This document shows, in pieces, positions 49,341 to 60,800 of a stretch of 64,000 bases of DNA. The DNA is from Spisula solida (taxonomy: Eukaryota; Mollusca; Bivalvia; Venerida; Mactridae): assembly GCA_947247005.1 (NCBI GenBank), contig OX365948.1, forward strand, positions 38,258,601-38,322,600. Direction: 5' to 3'. The position numbers and the translations under genes are program-made. The notes under the pieces are model-generated. The model saw only the letters and a list, made by a program, of their open reading frames with translations. It was not told the DNA's origin and searched no databases. Numbering within the stretch: the stretch's first letter is position 1; each line of letters opens with the position of its first letter.

Positions 49341-49863
49341 TATGATGATATTTCCAAAGCTTCTTAAGCGGCATATTTTATATTTCACACAATGCTTTGA
49401 TTATTTACAAGCTTCCATCTAATTTATTATTTGGCAGAATATTTGCCACATCAGCTGTGCTAGATGCATAAATTGCGATGAGAAGTGTACGCGACCGAAA
49501 CATTTCGCAAATTTGGAATCGGTTGGGCAAGGATTACCTTAAAACGGAGTAGAATTGCATCAAGTTCCATAAAGCCAATGAAAGAGCTTTCAATCGCGGG
49601 GTTTATGCGAGCTATCTGACTAAAACAATGGCGTATCAAAGAAGTTAGAGTGAAAAAACCTACCTCAGTCGACGTTGTTTCGGGTCGAAAATCGTGCACT
49701 GCACCGCTTTTGGTCACGTGGTTTCCCCACCGTGTGTATTTCCTTATTACATGAATGGCAAATGTACGAGACATAAACATACTACGGCACTTGTGCTGAA
49801 CACCCTCGTGCGTTATGAAAGAAGTTGCATAGCATACATACAAACATTCTGGTACATTTACTA
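49341..49863. other. GPCR intron, possible old repeat
   Basis: The minus strand is open for 144 codons (49,460-49,894), ending in the minisatellite. CGACGTTGTTTCGGGTCG and CCACGTGATT-like words suggest an old dispersed repeat rather than a gene. Confidence 0.35.
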
Positions 49864-50577
49864 GTAATTGATTACAATGCACTCTGACTAACACCTGTAA
49901 TGAGCAATGAGTAATTGATTACAATGCACTCTGACTAACACCTGTAATGAGCAATGAGTAATTGATTACAATGCACTCTGACCAACACATGTAATGAGCA
50001 ATGAGTAATTGATTACAATGCACTCTGACTAACACCTGTAATGAGCAATGAGTAATTGATTGCAATGCACTCTGACTAACACCTGTAATGAGCAATGAGT
50101 AATTGATTACAATGCACTCTGACTAACACATGTAATGAGCAATGAGTAATTGATTACAATGCACTCTGACTAACACCTGTAATGAGCAATGAGTAATTGA
50201 TTACAATGTACTCTGACTAACACCTGTAATGAGCAATGAGTAATTGATTACAATGCACTCTGACTAACACCTGTAATGAGCAATGAGTAATTAATTACAA
50301 TGCACTCTGACTAACACCTGTAATGAGCAATGAGTAATTGATTACAATGTACTCTGACTAACACCTGTAATGAGCAATGAGTAATTGATTACAATGCACT
50401 CTGACTAACACCTGTAATGAGCAATGAGTAATTAATTACAATGCACTCTGACTAACACCTGTAATGAGCAATGAGTAATTGATTACAATGCAATGCACTC
50501 TGACTAACACCTGTAATGAGCAACGAGTAATTGATTACAATGCACTCTGACTAACAACTGTAATGAGCAATAGTAAT
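49864..50577 (+). repeat. 47-bp minisatellite in GPCR intron, about 15 copies
   Basis: The unit is TAATTGATTACAATGCACTC followed by TGACTAACACCTGTAATGAGCAATGAG. Copies are nearly identical, with rare changes (TTGATT/TTAATT, GCACTC/GTACTC, ACCTG/ACATG). One copy has a duplicated CAATG near 50,490. Homogeneity implies recent expansion or ongoing turnover. Confidence 0.97.
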
Positions 50578-51779
50578 TTAAATAAAACGCGCATCAAATG
50601 TAAGATATTTCAATTTAACAACCCAACGTTCAAACGATTCAATATCAAAGCAAAGGGTAGCAATGTCTCATCATTCTTCACATCAGTGACATCACATCTC
50701 ATGGCGTGAGTTTTACAGTGAGGCTACAATAGTCATTGGTCATGATGTATCAGTGATGGTGTTGTTGTTATGGTTGTTGATGCGGTTGACACTGTTGATG
50801 ATGTTGCTGGTATTGTTATGTCTGATGTAGATAATACAGTTGACATCGAATTAATATGTATATCAAGCTCGGCAATGAATGGATTCAAGCACATTGGTGA
50901 ATAAGTTTGATTATAAAATACATCAAGCGCTTGTGGAAGCAAATGATGTTTGTCTCACGGATGTAATTAACAACCTTTCAATTTCAATATCGTCGACACG
51001 ATGTCGACACAAACGATGACAATAAGGTGCGAAAATATCAATTGGGCCAGAAAAGTAGTGTCGATATAAGCGGAGTGTCGACACAGGCATGTCGACTAAA
51101 CCGTTATATTTAAGATAGAATATAGAGCAACCCAAATCGGGGATTTGAAAGTATGTCGACATAACCGAAGTGTCGATACAACCGATGTCGACACAACGAG
51201 TTTCAACTGTATATACAGTTCACTATTCCGCTACAGGTTATTTCAATGCGACATATAGGCCACTGATCCATACACATTTTATACATTTACAAAACAAGAA
51301 ATAATGAAAAGTGAACAATTCAATACATGTAGCAGTGTACGCAGATACGTATGAATATGTTTGTTTAGCGTCCGAGGACTGATAGGTTTGGGCGTCTTGA
51401 GAAGGACAAAATAACAACTTTCGAGTTATAAATGTTTATTATTTTAGCATATCCTCCGCTCTTATTCAATAAGAATTGTGGAGATTGTTTGTACATGTAA
51501 TATTAAATATTGACACTAAGTTTAAGCTCAGTATTAGTGATTTTTCACACAAACACGTCTTCAGCTATTTCAGTAAGTTATTATGATTGACAATGCATGA
51601 AATTTGTTAGCCATATAATAATGAGGATAGAAGTCGATAAGACTTGTTTCTTTCGAGGGCTTCTTTTTTCTCTCAGGATATCTAGGTAGGATTTCGAACT
51701 TAGGTTGGACGCTAAACGTAAATATGAGTTGATATGATATTATTTCTAATCACATACATATAATTTCACTATACATATA
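50578..51779. other. GPCR intron with TGTCGACA-rich segment
   Basis: Contains a TTGTTG/GTTGATG low-complexity tract (50,755-50,850). At 50,985-51,205, TGTCGACA / TGTCGATA words recur about eight times with AACCG between them, possibly an old DNA-element end. No gene. Confidence 0.55.
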
Positions 51780-52381
51780 TGAGCCAGTTACCAGGAAAAC
51801 CTGCTATTTTGACATTATGCTATTAACAAGGTTTTGAAAAAGCTCTAACATAAGAAAAATACATATCCATTGATTCTATTTTTATGTAGTTTACTCATAT
51901 AGTACTATACCTAAGCTTTAAATTTTCCCATGAATTATGTCAAAATCACATATTTCGTTGCTATGGTGACCATTTTCGGATAAGTACTCAAAGTGAGAAA
52001 AAGAGGAGTTAGTAGTTTATAACATTAGTAGCTTTTCTCTGAATGCGAACAATTTCGATTTCGGTAAATATTTTAAGAATTAAAAGATAGTGCTAAAATG
52101 TGATACCATTTGGAACATTTTATGTCAAGAATTGATCAAATGGTGTAATTATGAAATACGTGTTATAGTTACGTCGGATAACGTTTGAATGATATTTGCG
52201 ACGTCACACAAAAAAGCTCCGAAAGGTGACACTACAAAAAACAGCTGTAACTTCCTTAAAAGCAAGATATTAACAAATTTCTTGTGTATTTTGCTTTATT
52301 AAGATTATTCTTTCAAGCTATGGAACATTTCAAAATCTATATTTTTGTCAAAAATAGCAGGTTTTCCTGGAGACTGGCCCA
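51780..52381. mobile_element. TIR MITE ending 29 bp upstream of a GPCR exon
   Basis: The left end TGAGCCAGTTACCAGGAAAA (then CCTGCTATTTTGAC) pairs with the right end TAGCAGGTTTTCCTGGAGAC (then TGGCCCA). TA flanks both ends. It is 602 bp without transposase; the TA duplication fits Tc1/mariner type. Its right end lies within the usual branch-point distance of the exon at 52,411. Confidence 0.87.
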
Positions 52382-52410
52382 TATGTATTATATTCCGTGT
52401 TATATTTTAG

Positions 52411-52616
52411 ATCCATAAAACCGTTGGCAGTGGTAATACAACAGTGTATTGGTGTAAAACAGAATGGGAAAAGCCTGTATATGGACAGATATATGGGGTG
52501 TATATGTTGTTGATTATACTTGTCATACCACTTACACTGATGGGGTTTGCATACACTTGTATATGCCATCGTGTTTGGATTCTACACAAACGTAGACCGA
52601 CTTTAGCTCAACAAAG
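52411..52616 (+). CDS. GPCR exon: ECL2, TM5 and start of ICL3
   Basis: The acceptor is GTGTTATATTTTAG. It encodes the ECL2 segment with VYWCKTEWEKPVYGQ and TM5 (YMLLIILVIPLTLMGFAY), then CHRVWILHKRRP and the start of ICL3. The only donor that keeps frame with the next exon is AAAG|GCAAGT, a GC donor at 52,617. The nearby GT (52,621) would give phase 0 and run into a TGA in the next exon. Length is 206 bp. A MITE ends 29 bp upstream of the exon. Confidence 0.92.
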
Positions 52617-53175
52617 GCAAGTAACGGTTTCGGGAATTTGAAACCGATTTATTGTACCAACGCCGATTATACCAAGAAAACTGTTTAACGGAAATGTGTA
52701 TACACATACCAGTGTAGCAATATCACGTGACTAAATACTACAGTCCCAAGAAGAAAATTGTAAACAAAACCTCCACTTCGCGAAAGAAAATGGGCGTAAG
52801 TATTGGGACTGTAGTATTTAGTCACGTGGTACATGTATTGCGGCACTGTATACATGTATGTGACATTTCTAAGTGCGCCAAATGATTATATAATATTGTT
52901 TTATTAAATACGTACATTTGTACTTATTGCACTGAATAGGAATATATATATGTAGAATACTTCTGTATTATTGATGTAGTAACTGCAGCAATAACATAGG
53001 GGACATGTCGAGGAATATCTTAAGTCTCTTTCTAAACTTCAAAATGTTTCTATATAATTATCATTGCAGAATGTCGGGCTTATCTGAATTGTTTACGGAT
53101 TACAAAAACTGATTTTGTAGTGTGCATTTTGTATTTAACGATATTTGAGTTGTAATAATCAGTTTAATGTTATAG
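52617..53175. other. GPCR GC-AG intron, with a 105-bp MITE
   Basis: The intron runs from GCAAGT to TTATAG. It contains the small TIR element at 52,724-52,828; nothing else was recognised. Confidence 0.8.
52724..52828. mobile_element. Tiny MITE with perfect 25-bp inverted ends
   Basis: CACGTGACTAAATACTACAG..TCCCA and TGGGACTGTAGTATTTAGTC..ACGTG are exact inverted repeats around a 55-bp loop. Perfect arms suggest a recent insertion or selection for the stem. Confidence 0.9.
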
Positions 53176-53317
53176 TTATCAACTGCGGGAAGGTGGACCA
53201 GGCACGTCAACAAGATCTCATGACTCACGTACAAGTGCTAGAATATCTACCACCATTTCGTCAAATGTGACAAAGAAACGTTACACAGATATGAATGAAT
53301 ACAACACAAGACAACAG
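53176..53317 (+). CDS. GPCR exon: third intracellular loop
   Basis: The acceptor is TAATGTTATAG; the first T completes Ser (AG+T). The product is hydrophilic: YQLREGGPGTSTRSHDS, RTSARISTTISS and KKRYTDMNEYNTRQQ, rich in Ser/Thr and basic residues as expected for ICL3. The donor is CAG|GTATGA at 53,318. Length is 142 bp, phase 0 out. It is short and low in motif content, so support comes mainly from the phase match. Confidence 0.82.
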
Positions 53318-54300
53318 GTATGAAAACGTACAAGTAGGTTACTCAATGACAATATTGAACAACATTCAAAACGATTGGTAATTGATCATAGCCTTTCAAC
53401 CTAAAAAAGATTAGTCTGAAACAAATCTCATCAGAAACTTTTTAGGCTTACATGTATTATGTGGGTCTATGTACTAAAGCACTTATAAAGATCCATTATC
53501 ATTCGACAGATTCTATATGATGGACTGTTTCCGTGACACGGCTGTCCGCTTTAGACGAGGTCTTTGTTTTTGTCAGATGTTTGCTATGTCTATGGATCAG
53601 TGGTGACTAATTTAAATAATTCAGAAGTGACATGACACGTTGTCCGTGTTTGACCAAATTATACACTCGGGAAATACTTATAAGTACACACGTGGTTTTA
53701 CCGCTATACCTTTTTATGTTTTATTATTTATGCATGACATTTTGTGTACATAGTATTGACTATCACAGGACTTGATACAGCGGTTCATTGAACCATGAAA
53801 CATCAAAAACCGTCAAATGGCCGAGAAATTGACGTGTAGGTGCAAATTAGTTTTATGTTACTTGAAACCGAACTGTATCAGCGCAGCGGGGCCATTTGTG
53901 CATTAGCAACCTGACAATCGCCCGATGAACACACGGCATTATTGTGTTATTTTACTTTCTGCTGATATCATCATTAGTTTATTCTGTTTGTGACAATTTT
54001 AATCAGATGTTAAAATCATTGATTATATTGTAATTCCACATATCCAATCTACATTCCAGTATGTTGAAATTATCAGCAAGATCAAACACGTACTGACCGA
54101 GCTTTGGGCAAATAAACAAGTGTGTACTTATAAGTTTTGCCGAGTGTAGTATTGTTTGAAGTCCCCCTGGTCAATAGTATTTCAGTCATATGGAGATTAT
54201 TCTGTCACAATATCCTGACACCGGATGAACCAGCTGTTATCTGTAACTAACTATGCTGAGATGAACAGGGTATGTACACCAGTACTCTATTAACGACCTT

Positions 54301-54355
54301 TGTATGATGTGGCCTGTGATCGAACCCGACGCCTCTTGCACCCTAAGCGGGTGCA
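54301..54355 (-). mobile_element. SINE head fragment in GPCR intron
   Basis: GATGTGGCCTGTGATCGAAC..CCGACGCCTCTTGCACC is the inverse of the family 1 SINE head including box B (GTTCGATC). The body is missing. Confidence 0.65.
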
Positions 54356-54454
54356 CATAGTTAATATAGTTAATGTACAAAAGTGAGTAGATATAAATGC
54401 ATGTACATAAAGTATGTTAAATCGTGTAAGTATAGAATTATTTGTACACTATAG

Positions 54455-54958
54455 GTAATCAAGATGCTTGTTGCCATTGTGGTGATCTTTATGATATGCT
54501 GGGGGCCGATAACTGTCAACGACCTACTGGTGGCTTTTGAAAGCATCGACGATCTACATCAAGGTTTCCTGCGTCCAATGCGAATCACTTTCTTTCTTCT
54601 CTCCTATGTTAACAGCTGCACAAACCCTGTTGTGTATGCTTTCATGTCACGGAACTTCAGAAGGACGTTCAAACAAACATTACTCGTTCTCTGTAAGAAG
54701 TATGCTATCATTAACCGGCACAAGTCACCGGGACAATTGTCTGTGGACAATCGCTCGAATTCGTTCCACTCCGCTCCAACTGCATCTTTTAAAGTGGCCC
54801 GTACGTTTCATACAATGTCAGACTTCAGAGATAAATATGTTACAAGAATAGAACTGATTGATACACAGAATTGTGAACAGCAACTGAAACATTGTGTTGT
54901 ACATGAACGGACTGATATTCGGGAAGTCTCTAAAGTCATTGAGACGCATTATCATTAA
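54455..54958 (+). CDS. GPCR terminal exon: TM6, TM7 and C-terminal tail
   Basis: The acceptor is TACACTATAG. It encodes [19 protein letters not shown] (TM6 with CWGP), the loop [18 protein letters not shown]7 ([17 protein letters not shown]), helix 8 and a tail with likely palmitoylated Cys (LCKKYA) and a Ser-rich stretch. It stops with TAA at 54,956-54,958. Length is 504 bp. The tail ends IETHYH, without an obvious PDZ motif. Confidence 0.95.
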   Translation, partial: VIKMLVAIVVIFMICWGPITVNDLLVAFESIDDLHQGFLRPMRITFFLLSYVNSCTNPVVYAFMSRNFRRTFKQTLLVLCKKYAIINRHKSPGQLSVDNRSNSFHSAPTASFKVARTFHTMSDFRDKYVTRIELIDTQNCEQQLKHCVVHERTDIREVSKVIETHYH

Positions 54959-55019
54959 GACAAACTTACCGGTTGTGAATACAAATGATGTAATTAATGG
55001 TAGCAATATTCCACACTTA

Positions 55020-55137
55020 CTTTGCGCGTTCAACATTAAAAAGAGGACACATCCTTCACATGTTCTATATAACCTCGTTGCGGCGGATAACACCAGGAAT
55101 TAGGTGTTAAGTGTGATTAATATAGGTTGTAAAAGTG
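55020..55137 (+). mobile_element. SINE tail fragment in the GPCR 3' UTR
   Basis: CGTTGCGGCGGATAACACCA..GGAATTAGGTGTTAAGTGTG matches the 3' half of the family 1 SINE. The last 23 bp, GTGTGATTAATATAGGTTGT, is duplicated to 55,157. It lies 60 bp after the stop codon, so it is probably transcribed with the receptor mRNA. Confidence 0.65.
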
Positions 55138-55184
55138 TGATTAATATAGGTTGTAAATATTCGCTTCTTTCACAACATTGCTAA

Positions 55185-55190
55185 AATAAA
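55185..55190 (+). terminator. Candidate poly(A) signal of the GPCR
   Basis: AATAAA within GCTAAAATAAACTGG is the first canonical hexamer after the stop codon, about 227 bp downstream. The cleavage site is not determinable here. Confidence 0.5.
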
Positions 55191-55503
55191 CTGGTACCCA
55201 TGTTTAAACTTAATTATCATGGCTGGTATTTACGAGCCATCTTAGTAGAAATTTTAAAGTTTTATAACTTGTCAACTTTACAAGAAAATCAAGATGTTTG
55301 TGTGTTTACCTTATAGTTTTCAAGTATTTTGTTTTCACTTACTATATTTAAAATTTCAACTAAGATGAAAGAAAATAGAAATTCTGATGATCTTGATCCA
55401 TGGTGTACGTGTTTGTAAATTGTATGGTTTTAAGATTGTTCTTAAGTTTCTCTTTTTTCAGTAGCGGTAACAGAAAAAGAATCCCGTAGCCAGGGCGTAC
55501 AAA

Positions 55504-56338
55504 ATAAAAGATACAAGCGATCAAGTTAGCTCATTCAACGACGACTTTTTAAATGTACCCCATGCAATCGAAAATATTCACTTTCGCCTGATATTACAAG
55601 ATATATTCCTTATTTCCTTCACGAAATGTCAATATCTAGTACATCATCTGTGCCATTCGTTGTCGTCACTAAACCACGCCTTCAGTCAAATATTAAATAC
55701 ATTTAAGGGGTAGGATGACAAGCAAGATTTGCAATGAAAGTGCTCTCAGGCTATAATAAATTCGCTTTATTAATGCGTATTTGATGATTAACTCACAGGG
55801 TAAATACAATACATAATATGTAATGTTATGTTTGTTACGTCAACCAAAGTTCAATTTGAAGAAAAAACATTTTTTTTAAAACATACCCTATCTCACTATA
55901 GAATGCCCTTAAGTGCTTATACAAAGTGGGAGTTACTCTAGACTTTCGAATTGGTCATTTTACATTTATCTCAAACCGTTGCACGATTTCCTCGTGGAAA
56001 ATCAGTAATATTTACGAACCAGTGACACTCCTTAGCTACTTACTTGGATCGGTGCACGAGTCTATCATGCGGAAATCGTGGGCCGTTTTGTTAAAAATGA
56101 CAAAATCAACTGACCGTAAGAGGAAAATACAAGGTTTTCAATACATAAACTCGGCTTGGGGCGTGGTTTGTGACGACCACGAATGGCACCGACGATCGAT
56201 GTACTAGATATTGAGCTTTGTGAAGTAAATAGCGAATATTTCTCAGAAAATCAGAAAAATATATTGGTTGACGATTGGATTGTGTACACATAATTATTCT
56301 TCGTCGAATAAGCTAACTCGATCGCTTGTATCTGTTAT
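55504..56338. mobile_element. Long-TIR element, arms about 185 bp
   Basis: ATAAAAGATACAAGCGATCA at the left pairs with CGATCGCTTGTATCTGTTAT at the right. Further in, CAATATCTAGTACATC..GCCATTCGTTGTCGTCAC pairs with its inverse near 56,165-56,210. The centre has a 93-codon ORF (55,926-56,207) without recognisable domain. Superfamily unknown. Confidence 0.85.
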
Positions 56339-56339
56339 T

Positions 56340-57094
56340 ATAATAGCACTGGCTATGTGATTCCGTTTTGGAAGGGGAAATGGGAATGCATTCCCAGCCC
56401 TTCAGTATTACATATACATAGAGCGATTTTTATTAGATCGGCTAATATGCTATGATATTTATGGATAGAATTTCAAATTCATGTGGTGCACAATAGTAAA
56501 AACGTATTGAGTCTAGATGATTGCTAGGCATCGCTAAATCCCCTTCGCGTTCTTATAAATTAGGTCAAAGACATCTTAGACGTGAAAGTACATTTATATT
56601 AAAGAAGTTTCCATTCCAATACTCAACTTCTGTTTTATTTTATAGGACCGGTCTCAAAACATTTTGAATAACCTTCGTTTGCATGCTTGCATGCATAATT
56701 ATGCCTTCTGGGCATGCAAGTACTATATCATATTTTCAACGTCATTTGCAATTCACATTTCGAAAGATCTGAATTATTTGAGACAAAAAGTATATTGTCA
56801 ACAAGGATGGCGAAACATTTAATCAAAATGCAAATAAGGTAAAACATTAAGGTTGCAGTTTGGTGTTGTTGTAAATATAGGATTTGAATTACTGAATATA
56901 ATGTCTGACTTTCTGTACACGTGACTTCCTCTGTTGTAAATAATAGATACAACCGATGATGACTCTGCACAGGAACCTGCTGTGACGCCGGATATTATTA
57001 TCTTTATTTGAGATGATGTGTTGTAGATTACGCATTGTCTGACGTCATCTCTCGATCTTACTCTCGCCTCAAGTTCAAGTGTTTGGTATATGCT
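56340..57094. other. Unannotated
   Basis: Contains a GCATGC/CATGCATG-rich spot (56,680-56,720). No gene or element end was recognised. Confidence 0.5.
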
Positions 57095-57412
57095 TTTATT
57101 TATCCTTGCCACCGGAAATCCATATGGACTAGGCCCCAAAAAGAGGGTAGTTACTTTAGCGTTTGGGAATAGTGCATGTTACAGAAGATGCCCCAGTTCC
57201 AGAAGCATCCCTGGTTCTTTTACGTGCCGATGTAAAGCATTGAACACGGGACCTGCATTAACGCCTCGTCCAGAGACTGTTAGTAATTTATGTTAGGTGG
57301 GAAACACTGAAAAGCATTTCTGATTTTGATCCGACTGGAGTAGGGATCGAACCCACAGCTTTTCAGATCAAGAGTCAGTAGCCCTTACCACTAAACCAGT
57401 TGTCCACCTCAA
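57095..57412 (-). mobile_element. tRNA-derived SINE (family 2) with conserved central domain
   Basis: Minus-strand tRNA-like head: TGGTTTAGTGGTAAGG (box A), TGATCTGAAAAGC (anticodon arm region), GTGGGTTCGATCCC (box B). The body, read on the + strand, has GGTTCTTTTACGTGCC and ACACGGGACC (57,208-57,255), resembling a central domain shared by SINEs of many invertebrates. The tail AAATAAAAGC is at the low-coordinate end. Unlike family 1 in head and body. Confidence 0.82.
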
Positions 57413-57696
57413 TTCAAGTGTGTACATTATATATATGCGTAGCAGCTGTGAGGGCGTGTCAATCCGAGTTTAGGGGAAAACTGTTGTAGGATGTGCGTTA
57501 ATTGTTGAACACATGTGATTGCAGAAATTGTTTTAGGCCGCAGAATGGAATCTAATTTATATATCTGTCCTATAAAGTGGATAAGTACATAAACAGCTTA
57601 TATAAGTTATAAATACGTATAGAGTTATACATTGATAAGCTTGTATGTCATGTTTTTGTAACATGGCATTTAAAAGGTGTATTCCCTCAATGTTCA

Positions 57697-57893
57697 GGAT
57701 TCCTGATGTTATCCATCGCCTCGAGTGTAACAGAGGAGAAAAGCCGGTTAGCTTTCCTTTTTATGCTGAGCGTCTAGCAAGGGAAATACTGGTACCATTT
57801 TTATTTCGTCTTTGGTATGACGCGGCCTGTGATCGACCCGGGACCTCCCGCACTCGAAGCGGACGTTCTACTAGCAGGCTAACGAGGAAGACT
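57697..57893 (-). mobile_element. tRNA-derived SINE (family 1)
   Basis: The inverse of the 42,883 copy: TTATCCATCGCCTCGAGTGT, AGCGTCTAGCAAGGGAAATA, GACCCGGGACCTCCCGCACT and CGAAGCGGACGTTC. It directly abuts the LINE that starts near 57,897. Confidence 0.9.
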
Positions 57894-57896
57894 TAA

Positions 57897-60800
57897 TATT
57901 GCATCATTACTTACTTACCACCATTGGTGGTGGATTGATTATCTATGTTAAAGAACATTTAACATATCATAGGCGTATGGACCAAGAGAGTGTCAACATC
58001 GAATCAATTTGGGTAGAATTTAAATTTCAATGTTCAAAACCACTAGTACTATTAATTTGTTACGCATATCGCCCTTCTTCTGCTAAAGTAGAATGGATAC
58101 AATACTTTTCCGATTGCTTAGAAAAAGCCTATGTCGAATATAAAGAAACTATTATAGCTGGTGATTTTAACTTTGATTTATTGAATGCAGGCTGCAATCC
58201 TAATTCAACTTCATGGAGCCAGATTATGGAGTCATTTGGCTTTTCTCAAATGGTTCACAACATCCTACACGAGTAACAGAGTCTAGTTCAACATTAACAG
58301 ATCATGTTTTACAAACTGCAAGGAAAATATCCCGAAACTTGTGTCCCTTGTATTACTTTAAGTTATCACTATCCTGTTACTGTAACTAGAAAATATAAGT
58401 CTTTTAAACAGCATAAATGCATAATAGTATACAGTATAGATCAATGAAATCATTTAACGAAAATAACTTCCTGTCAGATATTTCCCTACTACCATGGTTC
58501 TCAATTTCTTCCATAGATGATCCTGATAGATGCTATGAAAAATTCACCAAAATAGTTTTATCTGTACTTCAGAAGCATGCTCCACTTACAAAACGAAGAG
58601 TAAAAAGACCTATTCAACCTAGCTGGTTCAATTCTAATATTTTAAATGCCATTAATTAAGAGACGAAACTATTTCCACAAAAAGCGCGATAGTTTTAGGA
58701 AATGGAGACAACATGTCAAAAGTCTAATTAGAAAATATAAGATTAACTTTTATAATGAGCAAATAAATTCAAAATCTCACAACCCTAAACATTTGTGGAA
58801 TAGTTTAAGAGAATTATCTTGTCAGACTAAAGCAACAAAAAGTACACATGTCCTAATAAATGATGACGGCTTATTGGTTAAAGACTCTAAACAAATAGCT
58901 AACTTATTCAACGAGCAATTTTGTGATATTTTCAAAGCAGTCAATAATGATAGCGATTCAGACTCGACAACAGACAATGATATTAACTCATGTGTTACTG
59001 ACTTCTATGAAGCAAAACTTGTAAATGTAGATAGATTCTGTATTCCACATATTTCTATTGAACTTTCAAACAACTCCAGTCGCTGGATATTTCAAAAGCA
59101 ACAGGCATTGATAACATAAATGCTAAGTTCTTAAAAATGTCAGCACATATCATAGCACCTATCTTGTCAAACGTCTTTAACAGTAGTATCCAAAGACAAT
59201 TTGTACCTAAGTCTTTTAAATATGCCAAAGTTGTTCCTATCTATATAAAGGGCGACACATCTGATGTAACCAATTACAGACCTATTTTAGTTCTTCCAGT
59301 TATATCATTTATTCTTGAAAGACATATAAGCATTCATTTAAAATATTTTCTTGAAACCAATGGTCTTATTTATTCTGAAAAATCTGGTTTCCTTGCCAAC
59401 AATTCCTGCCAAACTGCTCTTATTGGCCTAATAGATAACTGGATTAAAGCTATTAACAACCATGAAAGAGTAGGAACCATCCTATCAGCTTTTTCTAAAG
59501 CATTTGACCTTGTAAATCATAAAACTCTTCTTAAAAAGCTATCTTTAATTGGTCTTCATAATTCAACAGTAAATTGGTTTTTATCTTATTTAGAAAACAG
59601 GTCAACAAACATACATATCGGGTGTCTTTTCAGATCCAGGGCATGTAGGTGCTTTGTGTGTTTTTAATGTTTTCTGTGCTCGGCTGGTTAAGTTGAGTGC
59701 TGCCTTCCCTGTCTGACTTAATATTAATGTTTTCTGTGCTCGGCTGGTTAAGTTGAGTGCTGCCTTCCCTGTCTGACTTAATATAATCTTTTTGTACCTG
59801 GTGTACCTCAAGGTTCTGTACTCGGTCAATACTGTTTCTTATTTATATCAATGACTTACCACTGGTACTATCAAATACTACAGCTGCCATTTTTGCAGAT
59901 GATACTACCTTATCTGCCCATGATAACTACGAGCGTATCTAGAAAACATTGTTTGTTCTCTAACTACTGATCTTCAACACATAGATAAATGGTGTAAAAA
60001 ACCACATGTTGATCAACACCTCTAAAACTAAGGTCATGATTGTAGCTTCTAAAAACAACTATCGCCAAATCCAATCAAATCTACCTAGAATTCATTTTCT
60101 AGACTCCAATATTGATGTTTCTAATTGTGAAAAATGATTTGGTGTGATAATTACTAGTACATTATCGTGGGACAATCAAGTTGCATCTGTTTCTTAGAAA
60201 ATGTAACTCTTATTTGTATCTTCTGTCCCGAATCAAATGTTATTTGTCTATCGATGTTAGAAAACGTTTTTATAATGCCTACATATTACCACACTTTGAC
60301 TATTGTAGTATAATCTGGGGAACGTCCTCTTCTTCATTAGAAGATAAGTTAGTAAAATTTCAAAATCGAGCAGCAAGAACTATACTAGACAAGGACATTT
60401 ATACACCTTCAGTCCCAATGTTTGTAGATTTAAAGTGGATGACATTTCCTGAAAGGGTCATCTACCTTAAAGCTGTACAAATGTATAAAACTTTCTTTGA
60501 ATGGCATAGCACCTGAATACTTACAAACTTCTTTTATGTTTACATCAGAAGTTCACTCTTAACAATTAAGGTCGACATCTAGCCTTCAAATTTATTCTCC
60601 TCGCCCTAATACTGAGCTTTTCCGTAAGTCATTCAAATATTCAGGATCATCTATTTGGAATGCTTTACCCAGTCCTATTCAGCAGTCTTATACACTCAAT
60701 AAATTCAAAGCGCTTTATATAAAATGGTTCTATTCTATGAGGTAACACAATGTGGAAACATTTTTGATGCCTCTAAGTTCATGTACATGTACAATTGTGA

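Larger units (their letters stand above)
45644..54958 (+). other. Gene span: class A (rhodopsin-like) peptide-type GPCR, 3' five exons
   Basis: Five exons splice in frame to 365 residues covering the end of the first extracellular loop through the C terminus. Landmarks, numbered from the first visible residue, are WKFG (9-12), TM3 Cys16, LERYYAI in place of DRY (39-45), ECL2 Cys97 (disulphide partner of Cys16), TM5 around 107-130, CWGP in TM6 (213-216), NPVVY in TM7 (255-259), then helix 8 FRRTFKQTL and a cytoplasmic tail. Introns are 3,094, 3,427, 559 and 1,137 bp. The sequence style, including WCKTEW in ECL2 and the EKPVYGQIYGVYMLL start of TM5, is that of a neuropeptide-type receptor (QRFP/CCK/orexin-like group). 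The ligand is unknown. N terminus, TM1 and TM2 are absent from the visible exons. Confidence 0.9.

Noticed and set aside
55926..56207. ORF inside the long-TIR element as a transposase
   Set aside because: 93 codons without DDE motifs; it overlaps the right arm of the inverted repeat.
57335..57412. tRNA gene on the minus strand
   Set aside because: tRNA-like head joined to a SINE body with the GGTTCTTTTACGTGCC domain; treated as a SINE.
59602..59829. Minus-strand ORF with a duplicated peptide
   Set aside because: It is the antisense of the dimeric Naiad terminus.
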